Virus record (IMG/VR): IMGVR_UViG_3300050029_000088
Span: 1-63,489 of that record
DNA from: a virus
Strand: one strand, 5' to 3'
Length of the DNA stretch: 63,489 nucleotides
The translations under genes and the position numbers were made by a program. Positions within the stretch are counted from its first letter, which is position 1, and each line of letters begins with the position of its first letter. Below the pieces are notes generated by a model. The model saw only the letters and a list, made by a program, of their open reading frames with translations. It did not search any database and was not told the origin of the DNA. Of the stretch, positions 28,630 to 34,696 are shown one piece after another.

Positions 28630-29490
28630 ATGACTCTGGCTTTCAACTGGCAGTCCCTCGGGGCGTGGGTCAACGACTGGGAGAACGTCAAGGGCTGGCA
28701 ACTCGACAAGTTCGCCGCCGTCGGCGGCAAGTGGATCACCGTCTCCCTGATCGAGCTTTCGGGCGGGGCCGGGACGGACAACCCCGAGATGCAGTGGAAC
28801 CGCGCCAACATCGAGTCGATCAAGTCAGCGTGCGCTCAGCGCGGCATCGTTGTCTCCGGGTGGTACGTCGGCTGGGGAGGGGACGCCGCCACGAACGCTG
28901 CCGAGGTCGCAGCCTTCCATAAGACCCACGCGCTCGGCCCGATCATCCTAGACCTAGAAGGCCCGTACCAACTCAACTTGAAGGTGGCCGACCTGACTCT
29001 CGCCATCCGGCAGCAGTTCCCGGTCGGCACGAAGCCGGTGGGCGTGACGACCAACTCGCTCAACGACTCGCAGGTCTACAACGGCCGCGTCGGCAGCGTG
29101 ACGGCCCCGAGCGACAAGAGTTTCTACGACCTCAAGATCAGGGTGATTCCGCAGTGGTACAACTCGCCAGCGTACGGCGGGTGTTGGACTGACCCGGTGT
29201 GCAACATGAAGACGCTCTACGGGCCGGGTGGCACGGGCGCGAGCGACAACCTCTCCGACCCGGACGCGCCGGGCGGTCGCGCGGTGCAACCGGGCTGGGT
29301 CAAGCCGGTGCTCGAAGTCACGGCGCTCGAAAGCTCGACGCTCGCCCCGGAGCTTTCCTCGTGCGTGGCGGCGCAGGTGTACGGGCTCGGCAAGGGCGTT
29401 TCGATCTACCTGCTTGAGAACGTGCCCGACGGCGACCCGCACGGAGACTTTCAGAGCCTCGCCGCCTATCGCGGCCACCTGTTCCTGTAG
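28630..29490 (+). CDS. Glycosidase-like TIM-barrel protein (286 aa)
   Basis: NWQSLGAWVNDWENVKGWQL, then GIVVSGWYVGWGGDAAT, GPIILDLEGPYQ and KPVGVTTNSLN suggest a barrel like GH25 or DUF1906 enzymes, with DLE as a candidate catalytic pair. It resembles the C-terminal domain of the preceding tail protein in strand pattern, so it could be a duplicated, free-standing version acting on cell-wall glycans. Confidence 0.6.
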   Translation: MTLAFNWQSLGAWVNDWENVKGWQLDKFAAVGGKWITVSLIELSGGAGTDNPEMQWNRANIESIKSACAQRGIVVSGWYVGWGGDAATNAAEVAAFHKTHALGPIILDLEGPYQLNLKVADLTLAIRQQFPVGTKPVGVTTNSLNDSQVYNGRVGSVTAPSDKSFYDLKIRVIPQWYNSPAYGGCWTDPVCNMKTLYGPGGTGASDNLSDPDAPGGRAVQPGWVKPVLEVTALESSTLAPELSSCVAAQVYGLGKGVSIYLLENVPDGDPHGDFQSLAAYRGHLFL

Positions 29491-29493
29491 ACT
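29488..29493 (+). promoter_or_regulatory. Class II promoter, TAGACT
   Basis: TAGACT 6 nt before the GTG at 29500; its TAG is also the stop of the preceding gene. Confidence 0.55.
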
Positions 29494-29499
29494 ACCTGC

Positions 29500-29745
29500 G
29501 TGGCTAACGAGCCAAAGGAGTTCATGCGGTACGCGGCCCTCGGGCCGGAGTTTCAGCGTGCATGGGCGCGGCTCGACAAGGAGATGAAGGTGCCGCCGTC
29601 GTGTGAGGTCTTCCTCCACGGCTACACGAAGGCGAAGGAGCACCGCTACCTCACCCCCGAGGCATACGCCGCGCACGCGATCCAAGAGGTCAGGCATCCG
29701 GTGAAGGGCAAGCCGTCCATCACGACGGACGAGCCGAACTTCTAG
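29500..29745 (+). CDS. Hypothetical protein (81 aa)
   Basis: Leaderless GTG. Soluble, mixed alpha/beta composition (FMRYAALGPEFQRAWARLDK). No family recognised. Confidence 0.58.
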   Translation: MANEPKEFMRYAALGPEFQRAWARLDKEMKVPPSCEVFLHGYTKAKEHRYLTPEAYAAHAIQEVRHPVKGKPSITTDEPNF

Positions 29746-29753
29746 CGAGGCGA

Positions 29754-29759
29754 TAGACT
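29754..29759 (+). promoter_or_regulatory. Class II promoter, TAGACT
   Basis: TAGACT 7 nt before the ATG at 29767. Confidence 0.62.
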
Positions 29760-29766
29760 ACCCCGC

Positions 29767-30120
29767 ATGGCTCGCACCGTCATCCCTGTCTCCGAAATCT
29801 CTCGCGCGGGCATCGCCCCGCCTGCGCAGCAGACTGCCGATCAACCGAACGGCAACTACATCGCCTCGAACGACGGCACGATCTTCGTGGAAATCGAGAA
29901 CACGGATGCGTCCCCTAAGAGCGTCGGCTTCGTGATCTTCGGGTCGCAGGTCGATGGCGTGACGATTCCCGACAAGGTTGTCACCGTGCCAGCGGGCGCG
30001 ATCCGGTGGGCTGGGCCGTTCCCGGTGCGCTACTACGGGCAGGTCGATGCGTCTCTCTGGATCAACCCGGACGCTGCGACCTCGCTAAAGTTCCGCGCCT
30101 ACAAGCTCCCCGTCAGCTAG
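29767..30120 (+). CDS. Head decoration/connector-like beta protein (117 aa)
   Basis: A single beta domain: NGNYIASNDGTIFVEIENTD, then VTVPAGAIRWAGPFPVRYYG and a LKFRAYKLP end. The same pattern occurs in the protein at 55918 within the connector module, so this is probably a related virion protein placed in the fibre module. Confidence 0.55.
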   Translation: MARTVIPVSEISRAGIAPPAQQTADQPNGNYIASNDGTIFVEIENTDASPKSVGFVIFGSQVDGVTIPDKVVTVPAGAIRWAGPFPVRYYGQVDASLWINPDAATSLKFRAYKLPVS

Positions 30121-30190
30121 ACTTCTTCTCGCGCGGTAGGCCACCGCGCCGCTGCTAGGGAAGCTCGCCTGCCCTAATCGAGCGATTCCT

Positions 30191-30226
30191 GCGGGGGGCA
30201 CGCGGTGGGCTCGCGTGCTCCCCCGC
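30191..30226 (+). terminator. Strong terminator hairpin
   Basis: GCGGGGGGCACGCG pairs with CGCGTGCTCCCCCGC (one bulge), loop of 7 nt. It ends the fibre operon 70 nt after its last stop. Confidence 0.75.
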
Positions 30227-30235
30227 CCTTACTGC

Positions 30236-30241
30236 TATAGT
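30236..30241 (+). promoter_or_regulatory. Class II-type promoter, TATAGT (leadered)
   Basis: TATAGT directly after the terminator; the start codon is 24 nt further with an AGGAGG ribosome site, so this transcript has a short leader. Confidence 0.6.
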
Positions 30242-30265
30242 GTACGGCAGGAAAGGAGGCAACAT

Positions 30266-30475
30266 ATGGCGAAGAAGCAGAGCATCACGGATCAGGTTCT
30301 CAAGGCGCTCGGCACCGCGAAGACGAAGGATGCCGTCGCGGACAAGCTGGGCGTGAGCTTCGGCTACGTCTCGCGCACGATCAACGACCTCGTGGCGTCG
30401 GGCCAGGTCGCGCAGACGAAGGTCAAGTCGACCTACGGGATCGGCAGGCCCGCCGCGTACTTCAAGCGCGTCTAG
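30266..30475 (+). CDS. Winged-helix/HTH DNA-binding protein (69 aa)
   Basis: SITDQVLKALGTAKTKDAVA, then KLGVSFGYVSRTINDLVASG and QVAQTKVKSTYGIGRPAAYF form a helix-turn-helix with a wing. Flanked by terminators, so an independent, strongly expressed unit. A candidate regulator of phage promoters. Confidence 0.72.
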   Translation: MAKKQSITDQVLKALGTAKTKDAVADKLGVSFGYVSRTINDLVASGQVAQTKVKSTYGIGRPAAYFKRV

Positions 30476-30503
30476 GGGGCTTCCCGTGAAGCGGGGAGAG
30501 CGG

Positions 30504-30523
30504 AGGGCCGGGCAACCGGCCCT
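30504..30523 (+). terminator. Terminator hairpin with GCAA loop
   Basis: AGGGCCGG-GCAA-CCGGCCCT after the HTH gene. Confidence 0.7.
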
Positions 30524-30532
30524 TCGCGGTGG

Positions 30533-30538
30533 TAGACT
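30533..30538 (+). promoter_or_regulatory. Class II-type promoter, TAGACT (leadered)
   Basis: TAGACT 40 nt before the ATG at 30579, which has a GGAGG ribosome site. Confidence 0.55.
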
Positions 30539-30578
30539 CCGTGCAAGCGGAATACTCCGCAACAAAGGAGGAAACGGC

Positions 30579-30848
30579 ATGGCAGTCACCAAGACGGGAG
30601 AGCGCAAGGTCGTCCTGTTCAAGTTCCAGGCAGAGGGCTCGCATGTGAGCATCTCCGCCGCGAAGATCAACGCCGACGGATCACACGGCGATGTCTTCGA
30701 GAAGAAGGAGACGCCCAACCACGTAGACGCCGAGGGGTTCGGCCACGGTAACGTGTCCTACCCCGCAGGCTACTCGGGGTCGTCCTTCATCGTCGTGCAG
30801 GGCTCGCATCCGGGCTCGGCTCCCGACGAGGGCACCATCTCCGCCTAG
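30579..30848 (+). CDS. Small abundant hypothetical protein (89 aa)
   Basis: ATG preceded by AAAGGAGG. Compact beta-rich sequence (RKVVLFKFQAEGSHVSISAA) with several Gly/His. Own promoter, good ribosome site and strong terminator imply high expression, perhaps a virion decoration or early protein. Confidence 0.6.
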   Translation: MAVTKTGERKVVLFKFQAEGSHVSISAAKINADGSHGDVFEKKETPNHVDAEGFGHGNVSYPAGYSGSSFIVVQGSHPGSAPDEGTISA

Positions 30849-30859
30849 CAGACCGACGC

Positions 30860-30888
30860 GGCAGGCGGGCACAATCGGCCCGCCTGCC
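30860..30888 (+). terminator. Strong terminator hairpin
   Basis: GGCAGGCGGGC pairs with GCCCGCCTGCC, 7-nt loop, followed by ATTTCC. Confidence 0.78.
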
Positions 30889-30894
30889 ATTTCC

Positions 30895-31017
30895 ATGCGC
30901 CACTGGCTTGCCCATCCCCACGTCCACGTCACGTACAAGCTTGTGCGTGGTGTGATCGAGGGCATCGCCATCGCGGCCAACTTCGTCGGTCTACTTCGCA
31001 TCTTCGGGATTCTGTGA
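30895..31017 (+). CDS. Small membrane-associated protein (40 aa)
   Basis: A His-rich start then one hydrophobic helix (VIEGIAIAANFVGLLRIFGI). Stop overlaps the next GTG (GTGA). Its promoter is not evident. Confidence 0.5.
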   Translation: MRHWLAHPHVHVTYKLVRGVIEGIAIAANFVGLLRIFGIL

Positions 31018-31574
31018 TCGACTTCCTCACCCTCGACTCGTGGGTCACGTCGGATCAGCACTGGGGGCACGACAACATCATCCGATTCCAGGGTAGGCCG
31101 CAGAGTCACGAGGCGCTCATGCGGCGGCAGTGGGAGAGCCGCGTGCAACCGGACGACGTGGTGCTCCACTTGGGCGACCTCGTGTGCTTCGAGTACCGGC
31201 AGGAGTACCGCGACAAGAACTACTGGGCCGAGTATGTCGCAGAGCTTCCCGGCCAGAAGTTCATCATCCTCGGCAACCACGATGACCATTCCCCGGCGTG
31301 GTACGGGGCCGCAGGCTTCACCGTGCTCGGGCGCGGCAATACGCCGTTCTTCTGGCACCGGCCCGACAACGGGGCGCTCGTGGCCTTCTCGCACGAGCCT
31401 GTCGAGGACTGCGGCGGGTGGAGCATGAACGTCCACGGACACACTCATGGCAACACGCACCGCCCGCTCCCGAGCGACCGCGCCTACCGCAACGTCCAGC
31501 GCCGCAACGTCTGCGTCGAGGTCACGAACTACGCACCTGTTCGGGTGCGCAGCGTGCTAGACTCTCCCGCGTGA
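31014..31574 (+). CDS. Calcineurin-like metallophosphoesterase
   Basis: 186 residues from a GTG overlapping the previous stop. Metal-binding motifs in order: SDQHWGHDN (D/H), LHLGD, GNHDD, a His in FSHEP, and HGHTHG. Family members hydrolyse phosphodiesters or phosphomonoesters; the substrate is unknown. Phage relatives may act on nucleotides or RNA ends. The stop overlaps the next GTG. Confidence 0.82.
   Translation: MIDFLTLDSWVTSDQHWGHDNIIRFQGRPQSHEALMRRQWESRVQPDDVVLHLGDLVCFEYRQEYRDKNYWAEYVAELPGQKFIILGNHDDHSPAWYGAAGFTVLGRGNTPFFWHRPDNGALVAFSHEPVEDCGGWSMNVHGHTHGNTHRPLPSDRAYRNVQRRNVCVEVTNYAPVRVRSVLDSPA
31558..31563 (+). promoter_or_regulatory. Class II promoter, TAGACT
   Basis: TAGACT 7 nt before the GTG at 31571, within the end of the previous gene. 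Confidence 0.58.
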
Positions 31575-32332
31575 AGCTCAAGCGGGTCATCAAGAACGGC
31601 ACGACCGGCTCCGACGCGCGGGCCTGTAAGCGGGCGCTCGCTCGCGCGGGCTACGGGCCGGGGAAGCTCGGCGGAATCACGCCGGTCTTCGGGCCGTTCT
31701 CGGTCGTGTGGCTCAACCACTGGAAGAAGACCGTGGGCCTGCCGCAGAACGGGAAGATCGGGCAGCAGGCGCTCGACAAGCTCGCGCCGTGGTTTGATGC
31801 ACTCGCGCTCAAGTGGTACGCCGACTTCACGATCCCGGCCAAGCAGGTCAACCCGTTCGCGCACGCGCGAGGGCTCGTCCCCGAGCGCACGGACGACGGC
31901 GTGGACTACGGCGGCGACCGGCTCACGCGGATCGACGCGCTCGGGCGCAGCCGGATCATCAAGGCCGTCACAGACTCGACCTGGCCCGGCCCGTACGGGT
32001 CGGCGTCCGGTTTCAACGGCACGGGTGGCTTGATCCACGGCGTCTTCCTCGACGGGCCGAACGTAGACGAGGAGTGGTATCTCGCGGAGTTCATGTACGT
32101 GGACGTGAAGGCAGAGTGGGTCGTGCAGGCTGGGCAGCAGATCGCCCGCTTCTACCACGATGCACGCTCGGGCGTCGGGATCGAGTACGGGTTCGGCGTC
32201 GGCGGCTCCTCGCAGGTGGCGACCGAGGCAGGTAACGCATGGGCGCGACTTCTTCTCAAGACCGGCGCTCCGGTTCGGGACAATCCGGGGCCGGGCTCGT
32301 CTCTCTCGCCATTTGGTAAGATAGTCCGATGA
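31571..32332 (+). CDS. Peptidoglycan-binding protein with degenerate M23-like domain (lysin candidate)
   Basis: 253 residues. The N-terminal 80 (GTTGSDARACKRALARAGYG, then LPQNGKIGQQALDKL) match a peptidoglycan-binding domain. The second half (RTDDGVDYGG, YLAEFMYVDVKAEWVVQAGQ) has the strand pattern of M23 peptidases, but the catalytic HxG/HxH residues are missing. It may bind wall and help lysis, or be a virion wall-binding protein. Confidence 0.65.
   Translation: MKLKRVIKNGTTGSDARACKRALARAGYGPGKLGGITPVFGPFSVVWLNHWKKTVGLPQNGKIGQQALDKLAPWFDALALKWYADFTIPAKQVNPFAHARGLVPERTDDGVDYGGDRLTRIDALGRSRIIKAVTDSTWPGPYGSASGFNGTGGLIHGVFLDGPNVDEEWYLAEFMYVDVKAEWVVQAGQQIARFYHDARSGVGIEYGFGVGGSSQVATEAGNAWARLLLKTGAPVRDNPGPGSSLSPFGKIVR
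32317..32322 (+). promoter_or_regulatory. Class II promoter, TAAGAT
   Basis: TAAGAT 6 nt before the ATG at 32329. Confidence 0.5.
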
Positions 32333-32454
32333 TCGTCGCCGCTGACTACGTGCTGTTCGGCCTCGGCCTCGCGTGGGCGCTCATCGTCTTCGGCTGCATC
32401 GCTTGGATCGTGGGAGGGTTCACTGTCGAGTGGTGGAAAGGGAGGAAAGCGTGA
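32329..32454 (+). CDS. Holin-like single-helix membrane protein (41 aa)
   Basis: The ATG overlaps the previous stop. One long hydrophobic helix (LFGLGLAWALIVFGCIAWIV) and a basic tail (WWKGRKA). Position between lysin candidates makes a holin role plausible. Confidence 0.58.
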   Translation: MIVAADYVLFGLGLAWALIVFGCIAWIVGGFTVEWWKGRKA

Positions 32455-32636
32455 GCTTCATCGTCATCGGCCACTTCTGCCCGACGGACGCAAGCCCCGA
32501 GGACTACCCGGATATGGGCACGCTCGGCGGCGACCTCATCGCCTTCGGCCCGTTCGAGACGAAGAAGGAGGCCGAGGACTTCGCCCGCGAGGACTTCTGG
32601 CTTCCTGACGCCACGGTGGTTGAGCCGGTTGCCTGA
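32451..32636 (+). CDS. Hypothetical protein (61 aa)
   Basis: A GTG overlapping the previous stop. Acidic, soluble (FIVIGHFCPTDASPEDYPDM, FETKKEAEDFAREDFW). Coupled to its neighbours; function unknown. Confidence 0.58.
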   Translation: MSFIVIGHFCPTDASPEDYPDMGTLGGDLIAFGPFETKKEAEDFAREDFWLPDATVVEPVA

Positions 32637-33165
32637 CCGGCTCGGGTTCGCACTCCTACTCGCGGATCGCTCGGGGCTCGACCCCGAGGTCACGCTCGGT
32701 TGGACGTACTTCGAGACGAGTGACGCGACCGAGCCGAACCATCCGTACAACTGGATCAACTGGAAGGATGCCCCTGACCTCGTGGGGCCGTTCGTGTCGC
32801 ACTGGCCCGCGAGCGACGGCGGCACGATCCCCGGCTACGCCAACCTGCACGACGCGGTAGACGACTGCGAGCGCCGCCTCGCGCTACCCAAGTACGATGC
32901 GATCCGCGCGAGCGCCGGTAAGGGCGCTGCCTTCCGGCAGCCGCAGCTTGACGCAATCATCGCCTCGAAGTGGGGCACAAAGAACTTGCAGTGGATCGCC
33001 TACCACGTCGACTCACATCTCATGTGGACGTGGATCAGTTGGAGACTGGGGCGCGACTGGGCGCGAGAGTTCGGCCCGCGCAGCGTGGCGCACCGTCCGT
33101 ACGTGTTCCCTACTGGGAGCAACATCCCCGCCTCGTGGTGGGATGAGCTAGCCAAGTTCCACTAA
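32620..33165 (+). CDS. Possible lysozyme-like lysis protein (181 aa)
   Basis: TTG starts at 32620 or 32629 overlap the previous gene. NHPYNWINWKD, then GTIPGYANLHDAVDDCERRL and a YDAIRASAGKG repeat recall the lysozyme-like domain of actinophage endolysins (NPLN..., PG.t.YN...). Trp-rich C terminus. The adjacent holin-like and wall-binding genes support a lysis role, but catalytic residues cannot be named. Confidence 0.45.
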   Translation: MSRLPDRLGFALLLADRSGLDPEVTLGWTYFETSDATEPNHPYNWINWKDAPDLVGPFVSHWPASDGGTIPGYANLHDAVDDCERRLALPKYDAIRASAGKGAAFRQPQLDAIIASKWGTKNLQWIAYHVDSHLMWTWISWRLGRDWAREFGPRSVAHRPYVFPTGSNIPASWWDELAKFH

Positions 33166-33178
33166 CAAGGAGGGCACC

Positions 33179-34213
33179 ATGAACGATGACATCGCCGGGC
33201 AGACGCCCGAGGAGGACGAGCTTCTCAAGGCAGCCGAGGAGCTTGGGATCGACCTGAGCCCGAAGGACGGCAACCTCGACGGCAACGGAGACGACCTCGG
33301 GCCGACGGGGGCTGCCGGGCCAGCAGGATCATTCGGCGCACCGGGGCCGAGCGGCAACATCGGCGCACCGGGTACTCCGGGGCCGACAGGGCCGACGAGC
33401 GCAGCCGACAATCTCGGAGCGCATCTCCTCGGTCGCGTGCCGTCCACGCCGGATGCTCGTGACTTCAAGATCGAGATGCTCCTGTCGACCGACCCGGCCG
33501 ACGTGATCCTCTCCAAGCTGCTTGCGTCGAAGTCCGTGGCGCAGGCGACGAAGGACTGGGCGGCGTTCTGGACTCCTGCCCTCAAGACCATCGGGGGCAA
33601 GCCGATTCCGCCGCCGACGCCCTCGGGGAGCAAGCTGTGGGCCGACGCCGAGGTCGTGCTCGATCAGGGGCAGACCCCGCACTGCGGCGGCTTCGGGGGC
33701 TGCCAGTTCGGGAACACCGATCCGGTGGACGACAAGTACGGCAACCCGGACGGCGAGAAGCTCTACTACGAAGCGAAGGTCATCGACGGCGAGCCCAATC
33801 AGGAGAACGGCACGTCCGTTCGCTCGGTCGTGCAGGCGCTCGTCAACCGAGGCCGAGTCGGAACGTACGCCTTCTCGACCAACATCGAGACGCTCAAGAA
33901 GTTCGTTCTTACGAACGGCCCGATCATGGTCGGCTCGGATTGGCTCGACGGCATGTTCACTCCCGACGCCAACGGGTACGTTGTGCCGACCGGCAACGTC
34001 GCGGGTGGGCACTTCTACTTGCTCCGGGGATTCCTCCCCGCGATCCCGAGCCCGCAGGGCGTGCCCTTCGTCGTGAAGGAGGACACGTTCGCCTTCCTCA
34101 ACTCGTGGGGGCCGAACTGGGCCGCGAGCGGCTACTTCTACATGACCGTCAAGGACTTCGCCTCGGTCTTCGCCAACGGCGGCGAAGCGTGCGCGGCGGT
34201 CGAGCTTCCGTAG
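33179..34213 (+). CDS. Papain-like cysteine protease with collagen-like segment
   Basis: 344 residues with an AAGGAGG ribosome site. Residues about 40-72 are Gly-x-y triplets (GPTGAAGPAG, GAPGTPGPTG). The protease domain has a QTPHCGGFGG active-site Cys region (about 165-174), GGHFYLLRGF with the His (about 279) and FLNSWGPNW with the Asn (about 306), the C1A papain triad order. Probably secreted or virion-attached and acting on host surface proteins. Followed by a strong terminator. Confidence 0.8.
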   Translation: MNDDIAGQTPEEDELLKAAEELGIDLSPKDGNLDGNGDDLGPTGAAGPAGSFGAPGPSGNIGAPGTPGPTGPTSAADNLGAHLLGRVPSTPDARDFKIEMLLSTDPADVILSKLLASKSVAQATKDWAAFWTPALKTIGGKPIPPPTPSGSKLWADAEVVLDQGQTPHCGGFGGCQFGNTDPVDDKYGNPDGEKLYYEAKVIDGEPNQENGTSVRSVVQALVNRGRVGTYAFSTNIETLKKFVLTNGPIMVGSDWLDGMFTPDANGYVVPTGNVAGGHFYLLRGFLPAIPSPQGVPFVVKEDTFAFLNSWGPNWAASGYFYMTVKDFASVFANGGEACAAVELP

Positions 34214-34240
34214 CCTCAACTGACAACACGCAAGGCAAAT

Positions 34241-34270
34241 GAAAGAGCCCCGCCGCAGCGGGGCTCTTTC
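34241..34270. terminator. Bidirectional terminator
   Basis: GAAAGAGCCCCGC-CGCA-GCGGGGCTCTTTC, 13-bp stem with A/T flanks on both sides. It serves the protease gene from the left and the minus-strand tmRNA-like RNA from the right. 34271-34345 otherwise holds nothing recognisable. Confidence 0.82.
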
Positions 34271-34345
34271 TGTTGCCTCTGAGTGTTCGGTACTGTCCCT
34301 TGTTGACTCTAGGCCGGAATACCTCCTTTGTCTCGGGGTCACAAG

Positions 34346-34425
34346 TGGAGACGGGCGGACTCGAACCGCCGTCCGGCGCAGTCCCGCGTGCGGGCTTTCT
34401 GGCCGTCGATACCTGTCTCGTCCCC
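34346..34425 (-). ncRNA. tRNA-sized tmRNA-like RNA (mini-tmRNA)
   Basis: On the minus strand the RNA begins GGGGACG and ends CGUCUCCA, a 7-bp acceptor with a G3-U pair as in tmRNA/tRNA-Ala. Positions 11-23 (CAGGUAUCGACGG) align base for base with the tmRNA 5' domain of E. coli ssrA (C11, G13-G14, UCGACGG). The T-arm is GGCGG-UUCGAGU-CCGCC. Between them are only about 30 nt (a GGCCAG/CUGcGCC stem capped by CCCG-CACG-CGGG) in place of the usual ~300-nt message/pseudoknot body. CCA is not encoded. Transcription should begin at G1. Confidence 0.65.
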
Positions 34426-34431
34426 GTGGGT

Positions 34432-34437
34432 AGTCTA
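34432..34437 (-). promoter_or_regulatory. Class II promoter for the mini-tmRNA, TAGACT
   Basis: TAGACT on the minus strand, 6 nt (ACCCAC) before the GGGG 5' end at 34425. Confidence 0.65.
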
Positions 34438-34450
34438 GCGCGGGCTAGCC

Positions 34451-34530
34451 GTCCGAGCCGCCGGGACTCCAACCCGGCGCAGACACGCACCTGCCCGCAA
34501 GCACGCGCTGCTCTGTCCGTTGACCCGGAC
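34451..34530 (-). ncRNA. Degenerate tRNA-like structure
   Basis: GTCCGGG/CTCGGAC could form an acceptor, TCAACGGACAGAGCA resembles a D-arm, and CCGGG-TTGGAGT-CCCGG resembles a T-arm with C56 changed to G. No convincing anticodon arm. Probably the 3' domain of the neighbouring giant RNA or a decayed tRNA. Confidence 0.3.
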
Positions 34531-34538
34531 GACCAATC

Positions 34539-34624
34539 CTCCCGCGCGACCGGCCCGACGAGGCGAGAGCGGCCATCGGCCGTATGCAGCCCCGCTACTG
34601 AGCGGGCGTTCGGTCACGCGGAAA
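34539..34624. repeat. RNA module copy 1
   Basis: Plus-strand CTCCCGCGCGACCGGCCCG, a variable hairpin, then CGCTACTGAG, GGGCG, CGGTCACGCGGAAA. The outer parts form a GCGACCG/CGGTC-type helix. Shares 18 of 19 leading bases with copy 2. Confidence 0.65.
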
Positions 34625-34696
34625 CTCCCGAGCGACCGGCCCGTGAGCACTGCCCTTGTGCGGGCTCGCTACTGTGGGCGCTCGGTCGCACGGAAA
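34625..34696. repeat. RNA module copy 2
   Basis: CTCCCGAGCGACCGGCCCG, a different hairpin, then CGCTACTGTG, GGGCG, CGGTCGCACGGAAA. Conserved ends with changed interiors indicate a repeated RNA domain. Confidence 0.65.
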
